Shown: positions 18,080 through 27,461, numbered from the stretch's first letter. The stretch is 64,000 nucleotides of DNA from Chryseobacterium sp. G0186 (GCF_003815675.1 NZ_CP033918.1:806001-870000), one strand, 5' to 3'. Translations and numbers: made by a program. The notes: generated by a model from the sequence alone, not told the origin.

Positions 18080-18188
18080 TTTAAAGTAAGAAGAGAGGTA
18101 ATTTGATAATTATCTTTTTTTGTTTTTAATACCTTAAGCATCATTTTCATTTTTCTAATTTCTGGATTACTCTCTATCTTATTATTGA

Positions 18189-18875
18189 TTAAAATTCGAA
18201 CGTCTCTCCTAGTTTCGGTAAAACAAGTTCTACATTTTTATCTGCAAAATGCTTTAATGCACTTTCATGATTGATTTCAATGGCAGGGAAAGTATCAAAG
18301 TGACATCCGATTACTTTTGGAGTCTTTAATAGCTCTGCTGCTGCAAAAGAAGCTTTTCTAGGGCACATTGTGTAATGACTTCCAATAGGAAGAATAGAAA
18401 GGTCCAGGTTCCCGTATAATCTTGGGAATAGCTCCATATCCGCCATTACTCCTGTATCTCCAGCCAAATATACATTTTTCCCTTCAGGAAGTCTGAAAAT
18501 ATAGCCTACAGGAACTCCTCCATAGCTTCCATCCGGGAAAGAACTGGTATGGTGAGCCGGAACCATGGAAATTTTAAGATCGTCGATTTTTGCTGATCCT
18601 CCGAGGTTCACATCGTCTATATTCTTCGCTGATTTAAAGTAAGCACAAACTTCCGGCACTCCAATTACGGTAGCCTCAGGATAATGCTGTAATACTTCTG
18701 CTACATCTGCAATATGATCTCCATGGGCATGGGTCAACAGGATGTAATCAATTTTTTGAGCAGTAATGTCAAAACCTGACTCTGCTTTTTTGTAATTGTA
18801 GAAAGGGTCGCTCAAAATCGTTTTGTCCTTGTAAGTGAACAAGAAACAATTTTGCCCTAAGAATTGTATTTTCAT
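18189..18875 (-). CDS. UPF0173-type metal-dependent hydrolase
   Basis: A 228-residue metallo-beta-lactamase-fold protein. The metal ligands are in THAHGDH (His49, His51, Asp53, His54), with further ligands VPAHHTS, YLAGDTG and GCHFDTFP. It matches the UPF0173/YtkL-like hydrolase group of about 227 residues; its substrate is unknown. The protein starts MKIQFLGQNCFLFTYKDKTILSDPF without a signal peptide, so it is cytosolic. It is the last gene of a five-gene minus-strand run beginning with menB, with 18 bp to the preceding gene. Confidence 0.9.
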   Translation of the reverse strand: MKIQFLGQNCFLFTYKDKTILSDPFYNYKKAESGFDITAQKIDYILLTHAHGDHIADVAEVLQHYPEATVIGVPEVCAYFKSAKNIDDVNLGGSAKIDDLKISMVPAHHTSSFPDGSYGGVPVGYIFRLPEGKNVYLAGDTGVMADMELFPRLYGNLDLSILPIGSHYTMCPRKASFAAAELLKTPKVIGCHFDTFPAIEINHESALKHFADKNVELVLPKLGETFEF

Positions 18876-18893
18876 TGTAAATTTAATTTTTAA

Positions 18894-19199
18894 TTAATGA
18901 CTGAGTACTTTTTCTGTGCAAACTACCTCAGAGGTATAAATTTGGAAAAGCACCCAGTTTGTAAATATGATCATTACGATCTGAAAAATCATAAGCAATA
19001 CTCCCGGTTTTATTTTCTTCATGAGAAAAGATATTGAGATAAAGGCATTGCAGCTTATAAGAATTAAGGAAACTAAAGCGATCAAGCTCATTTCCATCAG
19101 TGAAAAATCCCTGAATTCCTTGATTAGCTCAAAGAAAAATACTCCTGCCAACACGAGTGACACATAAGAGATCATCTTATAAATAATTGTATTTTTCAT
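18894..19199 (-). CDS. Small membrane protein of unknown function
   Basis: 101 residues with three hydrophobic segments (about 8-25, 36-58 and 66-88). The final stretch ends SEVVCTEKVLSH. I do not recognise a family. It is inside a closely spaced run (24 bp to the SRPBCC gene upstream, 18 bp to the hydrolase gene downstream), which supports it as a real gene. Cytoplasmic-membrane location is inferred from the hydrophobic pattern. Confidence 0.65.
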   Translation of the reverse strand: MKNTIIYKMISYVSLVLAGVFFFELIKEFRDFSLMEMSLIALVSLILISCNAFISISFLMKKIKPGVLLMIFQIVMIIFTNWVLFQIYTSEVVCTEKVLSH

Positions 19200-19223
19200 G
19201 TTCGGGAAACCGGAAGAAGTTTA

Positions 19224-19670
19224 TTATTTTGATGGAAATTTATCTTCAATCAGGTTCAGTTTGATCCCGTGTTCCAAATAGGCTTTACAACCGTCTAAAA
19301 CCGTTGTAAAACCACCTGTATTGTCATTAATCTGCTTTAATAGATCTTCACCTGTCTGACTGAATCCATAGCTTTTAATAACAACAAGGGTTCCTTTTTC
19401 CATTGTTTTAAACTCATAGTCTACATTTGTTGAAGGACTTCCCCATTCTGTTCTGATCAGCTGATTGGGAATAATCTGATGAACATTTACTACAGATTTT
19501 ACTCCGTACATTTCCCATTCCCAGGTTACCGCTTTACCTTCTTCTAATTTTCCGGTAGATTTTGTAAACCAGAAATTAGTGGTCACTTCAGGATTGATAA
19601 ATGCTTCAAAAACATCTTCAATCGATTTTCTGATAAGCATTTGAACTTCAACAAAGATCGTAGAACTCAT
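19224..19670 (-). CDS. SRPBCC (AHSA1-like) domain protein
   Basis: A 148-residue START/Bet v1-fold protein. The sequence IEDVFEAFINPEVTTNFWFTKSTGKLEEGKAVTWEWEMYG is typical of the AHSA1 branch of SRPBCC proteins, as are VDYEFKTMEKGTLVVIKSYGF and the final amphipathic helix GFTTVLDGCKAYLEHGI. Members bind hydrophobic ligands in a deep cavity; this one's ligand is unknown. It is spaced 17 bp from menA, so it is probably co-transcribed with the menaquinone genes. Confidence 0.87.
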   Translation of the reverse strand: MSSTIFVEVQMLIRKSIEDVFEAFINPEVTTNFWFTKSTGKLEEGKAVTWEWEMYGVKSVVNVHQIIPNQLIRTEWGSPSTNVDYEFKTMEKGTLVVIKSYGFSQTGEDLLKQINDNTGGFTTVLDGCKAYLEHGIKLNLIEDKFPSK

Positions 19671-19687
19671 GATATAATATTTTAGAT

Positions 19688-20617
19688 TTAGTTAAATAAA
19701 TTAAGGCCAGCTGCGGTAAGAATCGCCATAATAAACGTCATAATCCCAACCTGCTTTAAATATTGATCTAATTCCTTTGGCTCTTTTACTGACATAATAC
19801 TTCTTCTCAGTTTTGCCAATGGAAATAACAGAATCATTACGATGAAAACATAGTAATTTTGCGCCTGTATAAATCCGTTTACTCCTAAAAAGATAAGAAT
19901 TAATACCAATGGAAGCTGTAAAAGGATCATTTCATAGATCATTGCATTTTTGAATCCAATTCTTAATGCAAAGCTATTTTTTCCTGATAGTTTATCGCTT
20001 TCAATATCCCTCATGTTATTAAGGTTTAAAACAGCCATACTCATCATTCCTACCGCAGTTCCCGGCAACAGCATATCCCAGCTGAACGTTTTTGTAAACA
20101 GAAAATAGCTTCCACATACGGAAACAAGCCCAAAGAAAATAAATACAAAGATATCTCCCAGCCCCATATATCCGTAAGGCTTCTTCCCTACTGTATACCC
20201 AATGGCTGCCAAAATACTTGCTACTCCCAATCCTATGAAAATATAAAATTCATACATATAGTTTGGAATGAAAGCAACATACAGTAAAGCTACTGTAGCA
20301 ATGAAAGACAAAGCAGAGAATAAAATGACCGCATTTTTCATCTGCTTAGCAGTGATTTTACCTGAGGCTACAGCTCTTGATTCTGCTTCATTGATTCTCT
20401 TGGCATCGGTTCCTTTTACTCCATCGCCATAGTCATTGGCGTAATTTGATAAAATTTGATATAACAGGGTTACCAAAAGTGCCAGGGCAAAGATTTTCCA
20501 GTCCCAGATTCCTCCTTCTCTGTATAATCTCCACTTTGCAATGAAGGCTCCCATAATAATTCCGCTAAGAGAAAGCGGTAAAGTTCTTAGCCTTGCGGCT
20601 TTTATCCAATCAGTCAT
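19688..20617 (-). CDS. menA: 1,4-dihydroxy-2-naphthoate polyprenyltransferase
   Basis: MenA prenylates 1,4-dihydroxy-2-naphthoate to demethylmenaquinone in the membrane. The ATG at 20617 is chosen because MTDWIKAARLRTLPLSLSG is the usual MenA N-terminus; the open frame extends upstream to 20707 but this would overlap menB. Length is then 309. The two aspartate-rich motifs are NYANDYGDGVKGTD (first) and NNMRDIESDKLSGK (second), with about eight hydrophobic helices. It follows menB by 34 bp, and that gap holds the TGTACAATGTATGATGTACA repeat. Confidence 0.94.
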   Translation of the reverse strand: MTDWIKAARLRTLPLSLSGIIMGAFIAKWRLYREGGIWDWKIFALALLVTLLYQILSNYANDYGDGVKGTDAKRINEAESRAVASGKITAKQMKNAVILFSALSFIATVALLYVAFIPNYMYEFYIFIGLGVASILAAIGYTVGKKPYGYMGLGDIFVFIFFGLVSVCGSYFLFTKTFSWDMLLPGTAVGMMSMAVLNLNNMRDIESDKLSGKNSFALRIGFKNAMIYEMILLQLPLVLILIFLGVNGFIQAQNYYVFIVMILLFPLAKLRRSIMSVKEPKELDQYLKQVGIMTFIMAILTAAGLNLFN

Positions 20618-20624
20618 AATTTGT

Positions 20625-20650
20625 ATAATGTACAATGTATGATGTACAAT
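20625..20650. repeat. Small intergenic dyad between menB and menA
   Basis: The menB-menA gap reads TGTACAATGTATGATGTACA (20629-20648) and flanks. The outer TGTACA units are each palindromic and repeat in direct and inverted sense. It may be a small dispersed flavobacterial repeat or an intra-operon RNA structure. Confidence 0.4.
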
Positions 20651-20651
20651 T

Positions 20652-21488
20652 TTAAGATATCCATTGATCTTCTCCGAAGTTCGGTTTTCTTTTTTCAAGG
20701 AATGCATTTCTTCCTTCCTGCGCTTCTTCTGTCATATAAGCCAGACGGGTTGCTTCTCCCGCAAAAACCTGCTGCCCCACCATACCATCGTCGGTAAGGT
20801 TCATCGCGAACTTCAGCATTCTGATAGACATTGGAGATTTCGCCAGTATTTCTTGTGCCCATTCGTAGGCTGTATCTTCTAATTCTGCGTGAGGAACTAC
20901 TTTATTGACCATTCCCATTTCGAAAGCTTCCTGAGCGGAGTAGTTTCTTCCTAAAAAGAATATTTCACGAGCTTTTTTCTGTCCCACCATTTTGGCAAGG
21001 TAAGCTGATCCGTAACCACCGTCAAAACTTGTAACATCGGCATCTGTCTGTTTGAAAATCGCATGTTCTTTACTTGCTAAAGTCAGGTCACAAACTACGT
21101 GAAGAGAGTGCCCTCCACCAACAGCCCATCCCGGAACTACCGCAATGACTACCTTTGGCATAAAACGGATCAAACGCTGAACTTCCAGAATATTCAAACG
21201 GTGTCTTCCGTCTTCTCCTACGTAACCCTGGTGTCCTCTTGCTTTTTGGTCTCCTCCACTACAGAAAGCCCAACCGCCATCTTTAGGACTTGGCCCTTCT
21301 CCTGAAAGCAAAACAACCCCTATTGAAGGGTCTTCAGAAGCATCATAAAAAGCATCGTATAATTCTGAAGTTGTTTTAGGTCTGAAAGCATTACGTATTT
21401 CTGGTCTGTTGAAGGCAATCCTTGCTACACCATTACATTTTTTATAGGTAATATCATCGTATTCCTTGACGGTTTTCCACTCGATCAT
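20652..21488 (-). CDS. menB: 1,4-dihydroxy-2-naphthoyl-CoA synthase
   Basis: MenB is the crotonase-fold enzyme that cyclises o-succinylbenzoyl-CoA to 1,4-dihydroxy-2-naphthoyl-CoA. The start EWKTVKEYDDITYKKCNGVARIAFNRPEIRNAFRP is typical. The substrate pocket residues appear in SGEGPSPKDGGWAFCSGGDQKARG, and VVPGWAVGGGHSLHVVCDLTLAS and TDADVTSFDGGYGSAYLA form the oxyanion hole and catalytic region. Length 278 is normal. It is the first gene of the menB-menA-SRPBCC-membrane protein-hydrolase run, with a -7 element at 21506. Confidence 0.97.
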   Translation of the reverse strand: MIEWKTVKEYDDITYKKCNGVARIAFNRPEIRNAFRPKTTSELYDAFYDASEDPSIGVVLLSGEGPSPKDGGWAFCSGGDQKARGHQGYVGEDGRHRLNILEVQRLIRFMPKVVIAVVPGWAVGGGHSLHVVCDLTLASKEHAIFKQTDADVTSFDGGYGSAYLAKMVGQKKAREIFFLGRNYSAQEAFEMGMVNKVVPHAELEDTAYEWAQEILAKSPMSIRMLKFAMNLTDDGMVGQQVFAGEATRLAYMTEEAQEGRNAFLEKRKPNFGEDQWIS

Positions 21489-21505
21489 CTTATTAAAATT
21501 TTTCT

Positions 21506-21513
21506 CAAAGATA
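21506..21513 (-). promoter_or_regulatory. -7 element of the menB operon promoter
   Basis: Minus-strand TATCTTTG fits TAnnTTTG and ends 17 bases before the menB ATG. No matching -33 TTG is visible. Confidence 0.5.
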
Positions 21514-21706
21514 CGGAATTACAGAGAATTTTTAAGGGTGAAATTTACTCATCATCTTGATAAAACTGATAAATTTTAAATGATAATTTTTGGATTATGA
21601 TATTCAATGGAAACTAATTACAATCCTAGGCCAGAATGTATGAAAGATCTTGTATTTAAATATTTTCTTATGTTTTATACCAGATTCCATTCTGAATATA
21701 AAAAGC

Positions 21707-21736
21707 AAAAACCGAAACAGTAATGTTTCGGTTTTT
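21707..21736. terminator. Terminator after the TPR gene
   Basis: AAAAACCGAAAC (21707-21718) and GTTTCGGTTTTT (21725-21736) form a perfect 12-bp stem with a 6-base loop. Both strands end in T-rich tails; the gene served is the TPR gene ending at 21760. Confidence 0.85.
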
Positions 21737-21759
21737 ATTATTGTTGAGTTACAAAATGA

Positions 21760-22785
21760 TTACTTTGCGCCAGCACCAAGCTCAGCTTCTTTAGCCTTCA
21801 TTTCTTTAACTTTATCTATATTTTTTGTTACAATATAAATTTCTTTTAATGTAGTAACTGCATCAATGCTCGTAGGAGCTACTTTATACCAGCTTTCTGC
21901 AAATGGTAAAGCTTTAGCAAATCTTTCTCTTCTTGCATCAATCAATTTGGAAGCTGCATCCGGCTTATCTTTTCTGATTGCATTGATTTCTGCTACCACC
22001 TTGGAATCATCCCCGATAGTTGTATACACAAGGTTCTGGTAAGCATTTGCAAAATCAGGCTTAAGCTCAATTGCCTTCTTGAAAGAAGCTAAAGCATCTT
22101 CAACAGTAGCAGGAGTTTTAGCTTGCATTACTCCAAGATTATACCAGTTTGTAGCATCGTTAGGATTTTTAGCTAATTGCTCCTTCAACCCTGAAACGAA
22201 CTTATCCATGTCACCAGACTGAAGATATGCATTGGTTTGCGCCTCTTTCAATTTGGTATTATTAGGGAATTTAGCCAACCCTTTGTCAATGATTGCAAGT
22301 GCTTCAGTTCCTTTTTTTGCATTAATAAGCAATGTAGTCAACGTTTCATATAAATCCGGCTCTACACTTGGTGTCTGCTCAGTTTTGAAATCTGAATAGT
22401 CAGCATTCTTTTTCATAAGCTCCCAAGTCGCTTTATCTAAGTTTACGGTCTGACCTGATTTTTTTTCCTTTGCAGTATAGGTAGTTTCTACCCCAGTATA
22501 TCCGGAATTAATTAAATCTGTATATATTTTGATTGCTGCATCATTATTGTTTGCCAATGCGTAGCTAAGCCCTGCATAATACATATACATTTTATTATCC
22601 TGACCGTTTGTTTTCAGTAAGTCATAGATTTCTAAAAACTTAGGTGCTGCTGCTGCATAATTTTTTGCATTGTATGCATCCATAGCAGCCTTGTTGGTAG
22701 CCTGAAGCTGGGCATTTACATCACCCTTTTGTCCGAAAGCAAAAGCTGAGGCTACGATAGCCATACCTAAAATTAGTTTCTTCAT
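21760..22785 (-). CDS. Exported tetratricopeptide-repeat protein
   Basis: A 341-residue protein with signal peptide MKKLILGMAIVASAFAFG. At least five TPR units follow: AAMDAYNAKNYAAAAPKFLEIYDLLK, MYYAGLSYALANNNDAAIKIYTDLI, TLLINAKKGTEALAIIDKGLAKFPNN, TNWYNLGVMQAKTPATVEDALASFKKAIELKPDFANAY, plus a C-terminal region of helices. It is exported and probably periplasmic, acting as a scaffold of unknown partner. It follows gyrA by 27 bp on the same strand with no terminator between, so it is probably on the gyrA transcript. Confidence 0.85.
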   Translation of the reverse strand: MKKLILGMAIVASAFAFGQKGDVNAQLQATNKAAMDAYNAKNYAAAAPKFLEIYDLLKTNGQDNKMYMYYAGLSYALANNNDAAIKIYTDLINSGYTGVETTYTAKEKKSGQTVNLDKATWELMKKNADYSDFKTEQTPSVEPDLYETLTTLLINAKKGTEALAIIDKGLAKFPNNTKLKEAQTNAYLQSGDMDKFVSGLKEQLAKNPNDATNWYNLGVMQAKTPATVEDALASFKKAIELKPDFANAYQNLVYTTIGDDSKVVAEINAIRKDKPDAASKLIDARRERFAKALPFAESWYKVAPTSIDAVTTLKEIYIVTKNIDKVKEMKAKEAELGAGAK

Positions 22786-22812
22786 AATAACTATTTTATA
22801 TTAATTGTACAT

Positions 22813-25398
22813 TTATTCTTCAGAATCAGAAGTCTCATTTTCCTCTGCTGTATTTTCATTTTCAGACTGAGGTACTGTATTGTCTTCTTGGTTATCAACT
22901 TCTATTTCTGCTCCTTCTTCATTTTCTTCAGAATCATCCTCTACATCCTTATCCATTTCCACTTTTGCAATGGCTGCAATTTCGTCATTCTTTTTAAGGT
23001 TAATCAGTTTTACACCTTGTGTATTTCTTCCCATTACCCTCATTTCATCCATTCCCATTCTGATGGCAACACCGGATTTATTGATGATCATCAATCCATC
23101 TTCGTCTGTTACGTTTTGAATAGCAATCAGGTTTCCTGTTTTTTCGGTAATGTTTAGAGTGATTACTCCTTTTCCTCCTCTGTTTGTAATTCTGTAGTCT
23201 TCTACTGCAGTTCTCTTTCCGTATCCTTTTTCAGATACTACAAGTACTGTTTCTTTCTCTACGTCATTCACAACAATCATACCAATAGCTTCATCATTGT
23301 CTTCCATGGCAATACCACGAACCCCAATGGATCCTCTACCTACTTCTCTTACTTTTTCTTCAGGGAAACGGATACATTTACCATTTTTGGTAGCAATCAT
23401 GATCTGAGAAGAACCGTTGGTAAGGTAAGCTCCTAATAATTGGTCATTATCTCTAATTTCAATGGCGTTTACCCCATTTACCCTTGGTCTTGAGTACGCT
23501 TCCAATGATGTTTTCTTAATGGTACCATTTTTAGTAACCATTACTACACTCATTTGATTTACATATTCGGAATCTTTCAGGTTGTTGGTTCTGATATACG
23601 CCTTGATTTTATCATCCGGTTCGATATTGATAAGGTTTTGCACCGCTCTTCCTTTTGCTGTTCTGGAGCCTTCAGGAATTTCAAATACTCTTAGCCAGTA
23701 ACATCTTCCTTTTTCTGTAAAGAATAACATATACTGGTGGTTTGTTGCGGAAACAATATATTCAAGGAAGTCAGCATCTCTTGTTGTGGCTGCCTTATTT
23801 CCTACACCTCCTCTACTTTGAATTTTATATTCTGAAAGTGAAGTTCTCTTGATATATCCTGCATGAGAAATGGTAAGAACTACAGATTCGTTTGGAATAA
23901 TATCTTCAATAGACATTTCTCCTCCTGAATAGTCAATTTCAGTTCTTCTTTCGTCACCGTATTTTTCTTTGATTTCAATCAATTCATCTTTAATGATCTG
24001 GAATCTTCTTGGTTCATTAGCCAAGATATCCTCCAAGTCAGAAATCTCTCTCATAATAGCATCATACTCATCACGGATCTTATCAAGTTCCATTCCTGTA
24101 AGACGAGCTAATCTAAGATCCAGAATTGCCTGAGCCTGAATTTCTGAAAGTTCGAATGCCTCAATCAAGCCTTCTTTTGCAGCCTGAGGATTGGCACTAT
24201 GACGGATGATAGAAATAGCTCTATCTAAAGAATCCTGAGTTCCGATCACCTTCATGAATCCCTCAAGGATATGTGCTCTTTCTTTTGCCTTTTTAAGCTC
24301 AAACTTAGTTCTTCTTACGATAACCTCATGTCTGTGCTCTACAAAGTGATGAATAATATCTTTTAAGTTCAGCTGTTCCGGTCTTCCGTGTACCAACGCA
24401 ATATTGTTCACACTGAATGAAGTCTGAAGTGCTGTATATTTATATAAAAGGTTGAGAACAACATTTGGGATCGCATCATTTTTCAATTCATAAACAACAC
24501 GAAGTCCTTTTCTGTCTGATTCGTCTCTGATTTCATGGATACCAGGTATCTTTTCATCTTTAACAAGTTCCGCTGTTCTGGCAATCATTTCTGCCTTATT
24601 AACCTGATAAGGAATTTCAGTAACAATAATTGCACTTCTGTTTCCAATTTCCTCGAAGTTAACTTTAGCTCTTAGCACAACTCTTCCTCTACCGGTATGG
24701 AAAGCATCCCTTACTCCGTCATATCCATAAATGATACCTCCTGTAGGGAAATCCGGAGCAATGATGTGTTGCATCAGCTCATCAATAGTAATTTCTTTAT
24801 TATCAATATAGGCACAGATTGCATCTACAGATTCGGATAGATTATGAGGTGCCATATTGGTTGCCATCCCTACAGCAATACCCGAAGTACCGTTTACCAA
24901 AAGGTTTGGAACTTTAGTAGGCATTACGGTTGGTTCCTGCAAACTATCATCGAAGTTATTCTGGAAATCAACAGTTTCTTTGTCCAAGTCAGAAAGAACC
25001 TCATCAGAGATTTTTTTCAATCTTGCCTCGGTATAACGCATTGCCGCTGGCGGGTCACCATCCATGGAACCGAAGTTACCCTGTCCGTCTACCTGGGGAT
25101 AACGTAAGCTCCAATCCTGAGCCATTCTCACCATCGCATCATACACAGAAGAGTCTCCATGCGGGTGATATTTACCCAAGACGTCCCCAACAATTCTCGC
25201 AGATTTTAAATATTTTCTATTCGAAAAAACCCCTAGTCCATACATACCATAAAGTACTCTTCTATGAACGGGTTTCAAGCCGTCTCTTACGTCTGGTAGC
25301 GCTCTTGAAACGATAACCGACATCGAATAATCGATATAAGACGACTTCATTTCATCAACAATGTTGATAGGAATTAGTCTTTCTCCTTCTTTTTGCAT
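22813..25398 (-). CDS. gyrA: DNA gyrase subunit A
   Basis: GyrA cleaves and rejoins DNA to introduce negative supercoils with GyrB. The ATG at 25398 is used; an in-frame TTG at 25404 would add only two residues. From that ATG, Tyr122 in [10 protein letters not shown] is the active-site tyrosine. The quinolone pocket reads GDSSVYDAM with Ser83 and Asp87, the usual susceptible residues at these positions. The C-terminal wrapping domain follows, with [14 protein letters not shown] where the GyrA box would be. The last ~45 residues are strongly acidic. Length 861. An exact DnaA-box 9-mer lies at 25516 in the upstream region. Confidence 0.95.
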   Translation of the reverse strand: MQKEGERLIPINIVDEMKSSYIDYSMSVIVSRALPDVRDGLKPVHRRVLYGMYGLGVFSNRKYLKSARIVGDVLGKYHPHGDSSVYDAMVRMAQDWSLRYPQVDGQGNFGSMDGDPPAAMRYTEARLKKISDEVLSDLDKETVDFQNNFDDSLQEPTVMPTKVPNLLVNGTSGIAVGMATNMAPHNLSESVDAICAYIDNKEITIDELMQHIIAPDFPTGGIIYGYDGVRDAFHTGRGRVVLRAKVNFEEIGNRSAIIVTEIPYQVNKAEMIARTAELVKDEKIPGIHEIRDESDRKGLRVVYELKNDAIPNVVLNLLYKYTALQTSFSVNNIALVHGRPEQLNLKDIIHHFVEHRHEVIVRRTKFELKKAKERAHILEGFMKVIGTQDSLDRAISIIRHSANPQAAKEGLIEAFELSEIQAQAILDLRLARLTGMELDKIRDEYDAIMREISDLEDILANEPRRFQIIKDELIEIKEKYGDERRTEIDYSGGEMSIEDIIPNESVVLTISHAGYIKRTSLSEYKIQSRGGVGNKAATTRDADFLEYIVSATNHQYMLFFTEKGRCYWLRVFEIPEGSRTAKGRAVQNLINIEPDDKIKAYIRTNNLKDSEYVNQMSVVMVTKNGTIKKTSLEAYSRPRVNGVNAIEIRDNDQLLGAYLTNGSSQIMIATKNGKCIRFPEEKVREVGRGSIGVRGIAMEDNDEAIGMIVVNDVEKETVLVVSEKGYGKRTAVEDYRITNRGGKGVITLNITEKTGNLIAIQNVTDEDGLMIINKSGVAIRMGMDEMRVMGRNTQGVKLINLKKNDEIAAIAKVEMDKDVEDDSEENEEGAEIEVDNQEDNTVPQSENENTAEENETSDSEE

Positions 25399-25515
25399 AA
25401 ACAAATTTTATTATAATGATTGTCAGACCTTTAGCTGTAAGTCTGAAAATTATTTATTTAGAATTTTTATTAACGGGCTAATTTACGAAAAAAATGCCGA
25501 TTTTTGCCCTAGAAT

Positions 25516-25524
25516 TTATCCACA
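25516..25524 (+). promoter_or_regulatory. Exact DnaA-box 9-mer in the gyrA divergent region
   Basis: TTATCCACA, the consensus DnaA box, in the 148-bp region between gyrA and the DUF4286 gene. DnaA can act as a transcription factor from such sites, but one 9-mer can occur by chance. Confidence 0.35.
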
Positions 25525-25546
25525 AAATCTTAAAAATTCTTAAAAT

Positions 25547-25861
25547 ATGAGCGTATTAAGTATAACTTTCCACTGTACGAAAAATAATCTGGAAGAATGG
25601 GAAAATTATATTGATGAAACAATGGTTTTAATGGCCGAAAATCTGATGGATGTCAGCAAGTATATTCTTTCTGAAGTACACAGCGATTATATTGACGAGG
25701 GTAAGAATTATAATCTTCTGCTCATGTTTGATAATGATGAACTCAGAAATGACTTTATTGAAAGTGAGTTTAAAAATATCGCTGAGCATATTGAAAATAA
25801 ATTCGGACAGGAAGTAATGATCTTCAACACCTTTTTAAATCCGAAAAAATCAAGACTTTAA
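25547..25861 (+). CDS. DUF4286 family protein
   Basis: A 104-residue soluble protein matching DUF4286 (MSVLSITFHCTKNNLEEWENYIDETM, KYILSEVHSDYIDEGKNYNLLLMF, FGQEVMIFNTFLNPKKSRL). The pattern suggests a ferredoxin-like alpha+beta barrel. Function is unknown; the gene is small, conserved in Flavobacteriia and often found near gyrA. It is divergent from gyrA and is followed after 5 bp by the left end of an IS1182-family element, which must have removed or replaced its original downstream region. Confidence 0.82.
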   Translation: MSVLSITFHCTKNNLEEWENYIDETMVLMAENLMDVSKYILSEVHSDYIDEGKNYNLLLMFDNDELRNDFIESEFKNIAEHIENKFGQEVMIFNTFLNPKKSRL

Positions 25862-25866
25862 AATAC

Positions 25867-27417
25867 AAAGAGGCTGTCTCAAAAGTGAGGCAGTCTTTTT
25901 TATTCAAAAAAAGGAAAGCGAAAGCTTTCCTAATTGTATCAAATTGATTAATTTGCTGTGTGTTAAGTACATCAAAAGTAGTCTTTAAAGATTACAATCC
26001 CAAAGAAAATTTGCTTTTTCCTCCCAATTTATCGGAGTTGATTGATGAAAAGCATCCTGTAAAAATAGTTTCGGACATCATTGACGGGCTGGATATTAAA
26101 AGCTTAGTCAACACCTACAAACCTGGCGGAACTTCGTGCTATCATCCGAAAATGCTTTTGAAAGTTTTAATTTACGGTTATTTGAGTAATATCTATTCGA
26201 GCCGTAAAATAGAACAGGCCTTGAAGGAAAACATCCATTTTATGTGGGTTTCTGCAATGAGCCGTCCCGACCATAATACCATCAACAGATTTCGCAGCCA
26301 GCGTTTGAAGGGCGAGATTAAAGCCATCTTCACACAAATCGTTCTTCTTTTAGAGAAAGAAGGTTTGGTAAGTCTGGAAACCACTTTTGTAGACGGCACA
26401 AAGATAGAAGCCAATGCCAACCGCTATACTTTTGTCTGGGGAAAAGCCATCAAAAAACATAAAGCAAGAATTTCCCAGCAACTGGAAGAACTTTGGAATT
26501 ATGCGGAAAAAGTGGCAAAAGATGAGCTTCAGGATACAGAGAATATTGATTTTAAAGAGGTAGATTCTGAAAAAGTAACTCAAACCATCACAAAGATCAA
26601 TGAGGTTCTGAGAGATAAAAAAGCACCTTCAAAAGTCCGTCAGAAGCTGAATTATGCCAAGAAAAACTGGGCTGCCAATTTAGATAAATATAAGAAACAA
26701 CAGGAAATATTAGGAAGCAGAAATTCTTATTCCAAGACGGATACCGATGCAACATTTATGCGGATGAAGGATGATCATATGCAAAACGGGCAGCTAAAAC
26801 CGGCTTACAATCTGCAGATTTCCACCAACAGACAATTTATTTTACATTATTCCATACATCCCAACCCAACCGATACCAAAACATTAGAATCTCATTTACA
26901 GGGTTTTGAAGAGAGCTATCAGAAAGTTCCAAAAGAGCTTGTAGCGGATGCAGGATATGGCTCGGAAGAAAACTATAACTTATTGAAATATAGAAAAATA
27001 AAGGCTTATGTAAAATACAATTACTTTACAAAAGACCAAAAGTCAGGACAGATAACCACTTCACAGAATAATCCTAAACTGGCAAAAATCAGGGAAAAGA
27101 TTTTCAAACTTCTTAATACCCCAAAAGGCGTCAGGCTACGCAAACAGCGATGTCACGATGTTGAACCTGTTTTCGCCCAGCTCAAACACAACAAAAATTT
27201 TAAACGCTTCCTGCTTAGGGGAAAAATTAAGGCCGAGCTGGAAATCGGCATACTTGCCATTGCCCATAATCTCAAGAAAATGGCAAAAGCAGCCTGAAAA
27301 AGACTGCTTTTTTAAATTTCTATCTTCCTTTTTCAAAATTTTTTAAATACAACAACTGAAAAAGCTTTTTGTTAACATAAAAACAAAAAGAGACTGTCCT
27401 TTTGAGACAGCCTCTTT
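25867..27417 (+). mobile_element. IS1182-family insertion sequence (short variant)
   Basis: Ends are exact 19-base inverted repeats AAAGAGGCTGTCTCAAAAG (25867-25885) and its complement (27399-27417), giving 1551 bp. No clear target duplication is seen: the left flank is TAAAATAC and the right flank ATTTTTCA. Each end carries further self-complementary bases (GCTGTCTCA with TGAGGCAGT on the left; GAGACTGTC with GACAGCCTC on the right) followed by T-runs, so the ends can act as terminators. It lies between the convergent DUF4286 gene and a small lipoprotein gene. The single transposase gene is open along its length. Confidence 0.88.
25960..27297 (+). CDS. IS1182-family transposase (445 aa, lacks Cys cluster)
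   Basis: A DDE transposase with the DUF772-type N-terminus (LLFPPNLSELIDEKHPVKIVSDIIDGL), a helix-rich region and MSRPDHNTINRFRSQRL. DDE residues: Asp in TFVDGTKIEANANRYTFVWGK, Asp in LVADAGYGSEENY, Glu in CHDVEPVFAQLKHNK. Start is GTG at 25960; no ATG is in frame nearby. Compared with the 540-aa transposase at 59585, it lacks about 90 residues between GYGSEENY and VEPVFAQLK, including the CPFG...CPLRESC Cys cluster. Catalytic residues are intact. It may be an active short lineage or an in-frame deletion derivative. Confidence 0.9.
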   Translation: MLSTSKVVFKDYNPKENLLFPPNLSELIDEKHPVKIVSDIIDGLDIKSLVNTYKPGGTSCYHPKMLLKVLIYGYLSNIYSSRKIEQALKENIHFMWVSAMSRPDHNTINRFRSQRLKGEIKAIFTQIVLLLEKEGLVSLETTFVDGTKIEANANRYTFVWGKAIKKHKARISQQLEELWNYAEKVAKDELQDTENIDFKEVDSEKVTQTITKINEVLRDKKAPSKVRQKLNYAKKNWAANLDKYKKQQEILGSRNSYSKTDTDATFMRMKDDHMQNGQLKPAYNLQISTNRQFILHYSIHPNPTDTKTLESHLQGFEESYQKVPKELVADAGYGSEENYNLLKYRKIKAYVKYNYFTKDQKSGQITTSQNNPKLAKIREKIFKLLNTPKGVRLRKQRCHDVEPVFAQLKHNKNFKRFLLRGKIKAELEIGILAIAHNLKKMAKAA

Positions 27418-27461
27418 ATTTTTCATCTATTTTTACAACACTACCTGCTGTATGTTTACTA

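Noticed and set aside
21607..21723. Plus-strand 38-codon ORF (METNYNPRPECMKDL...) between menB and the TPR gene
   Set aside because: Its stop codon lies inside the loop of the terminator at 21707-21736, no exact promoter element precedes it, and I cannot recognise homologues. It could be a real microprotein, but evidence is too thin.
22813..25398. Topoisomerase IV subunit A (parC) instead of gyrA
   Set aside because: Tyr122 and the Ser83/Asp87 pocket at E. coli GyrA positions and a full C-terminal wrapping domain with the QSRGGVG box-like motif favour GyrA; a second paralogue elsewhere would be needed to test this.
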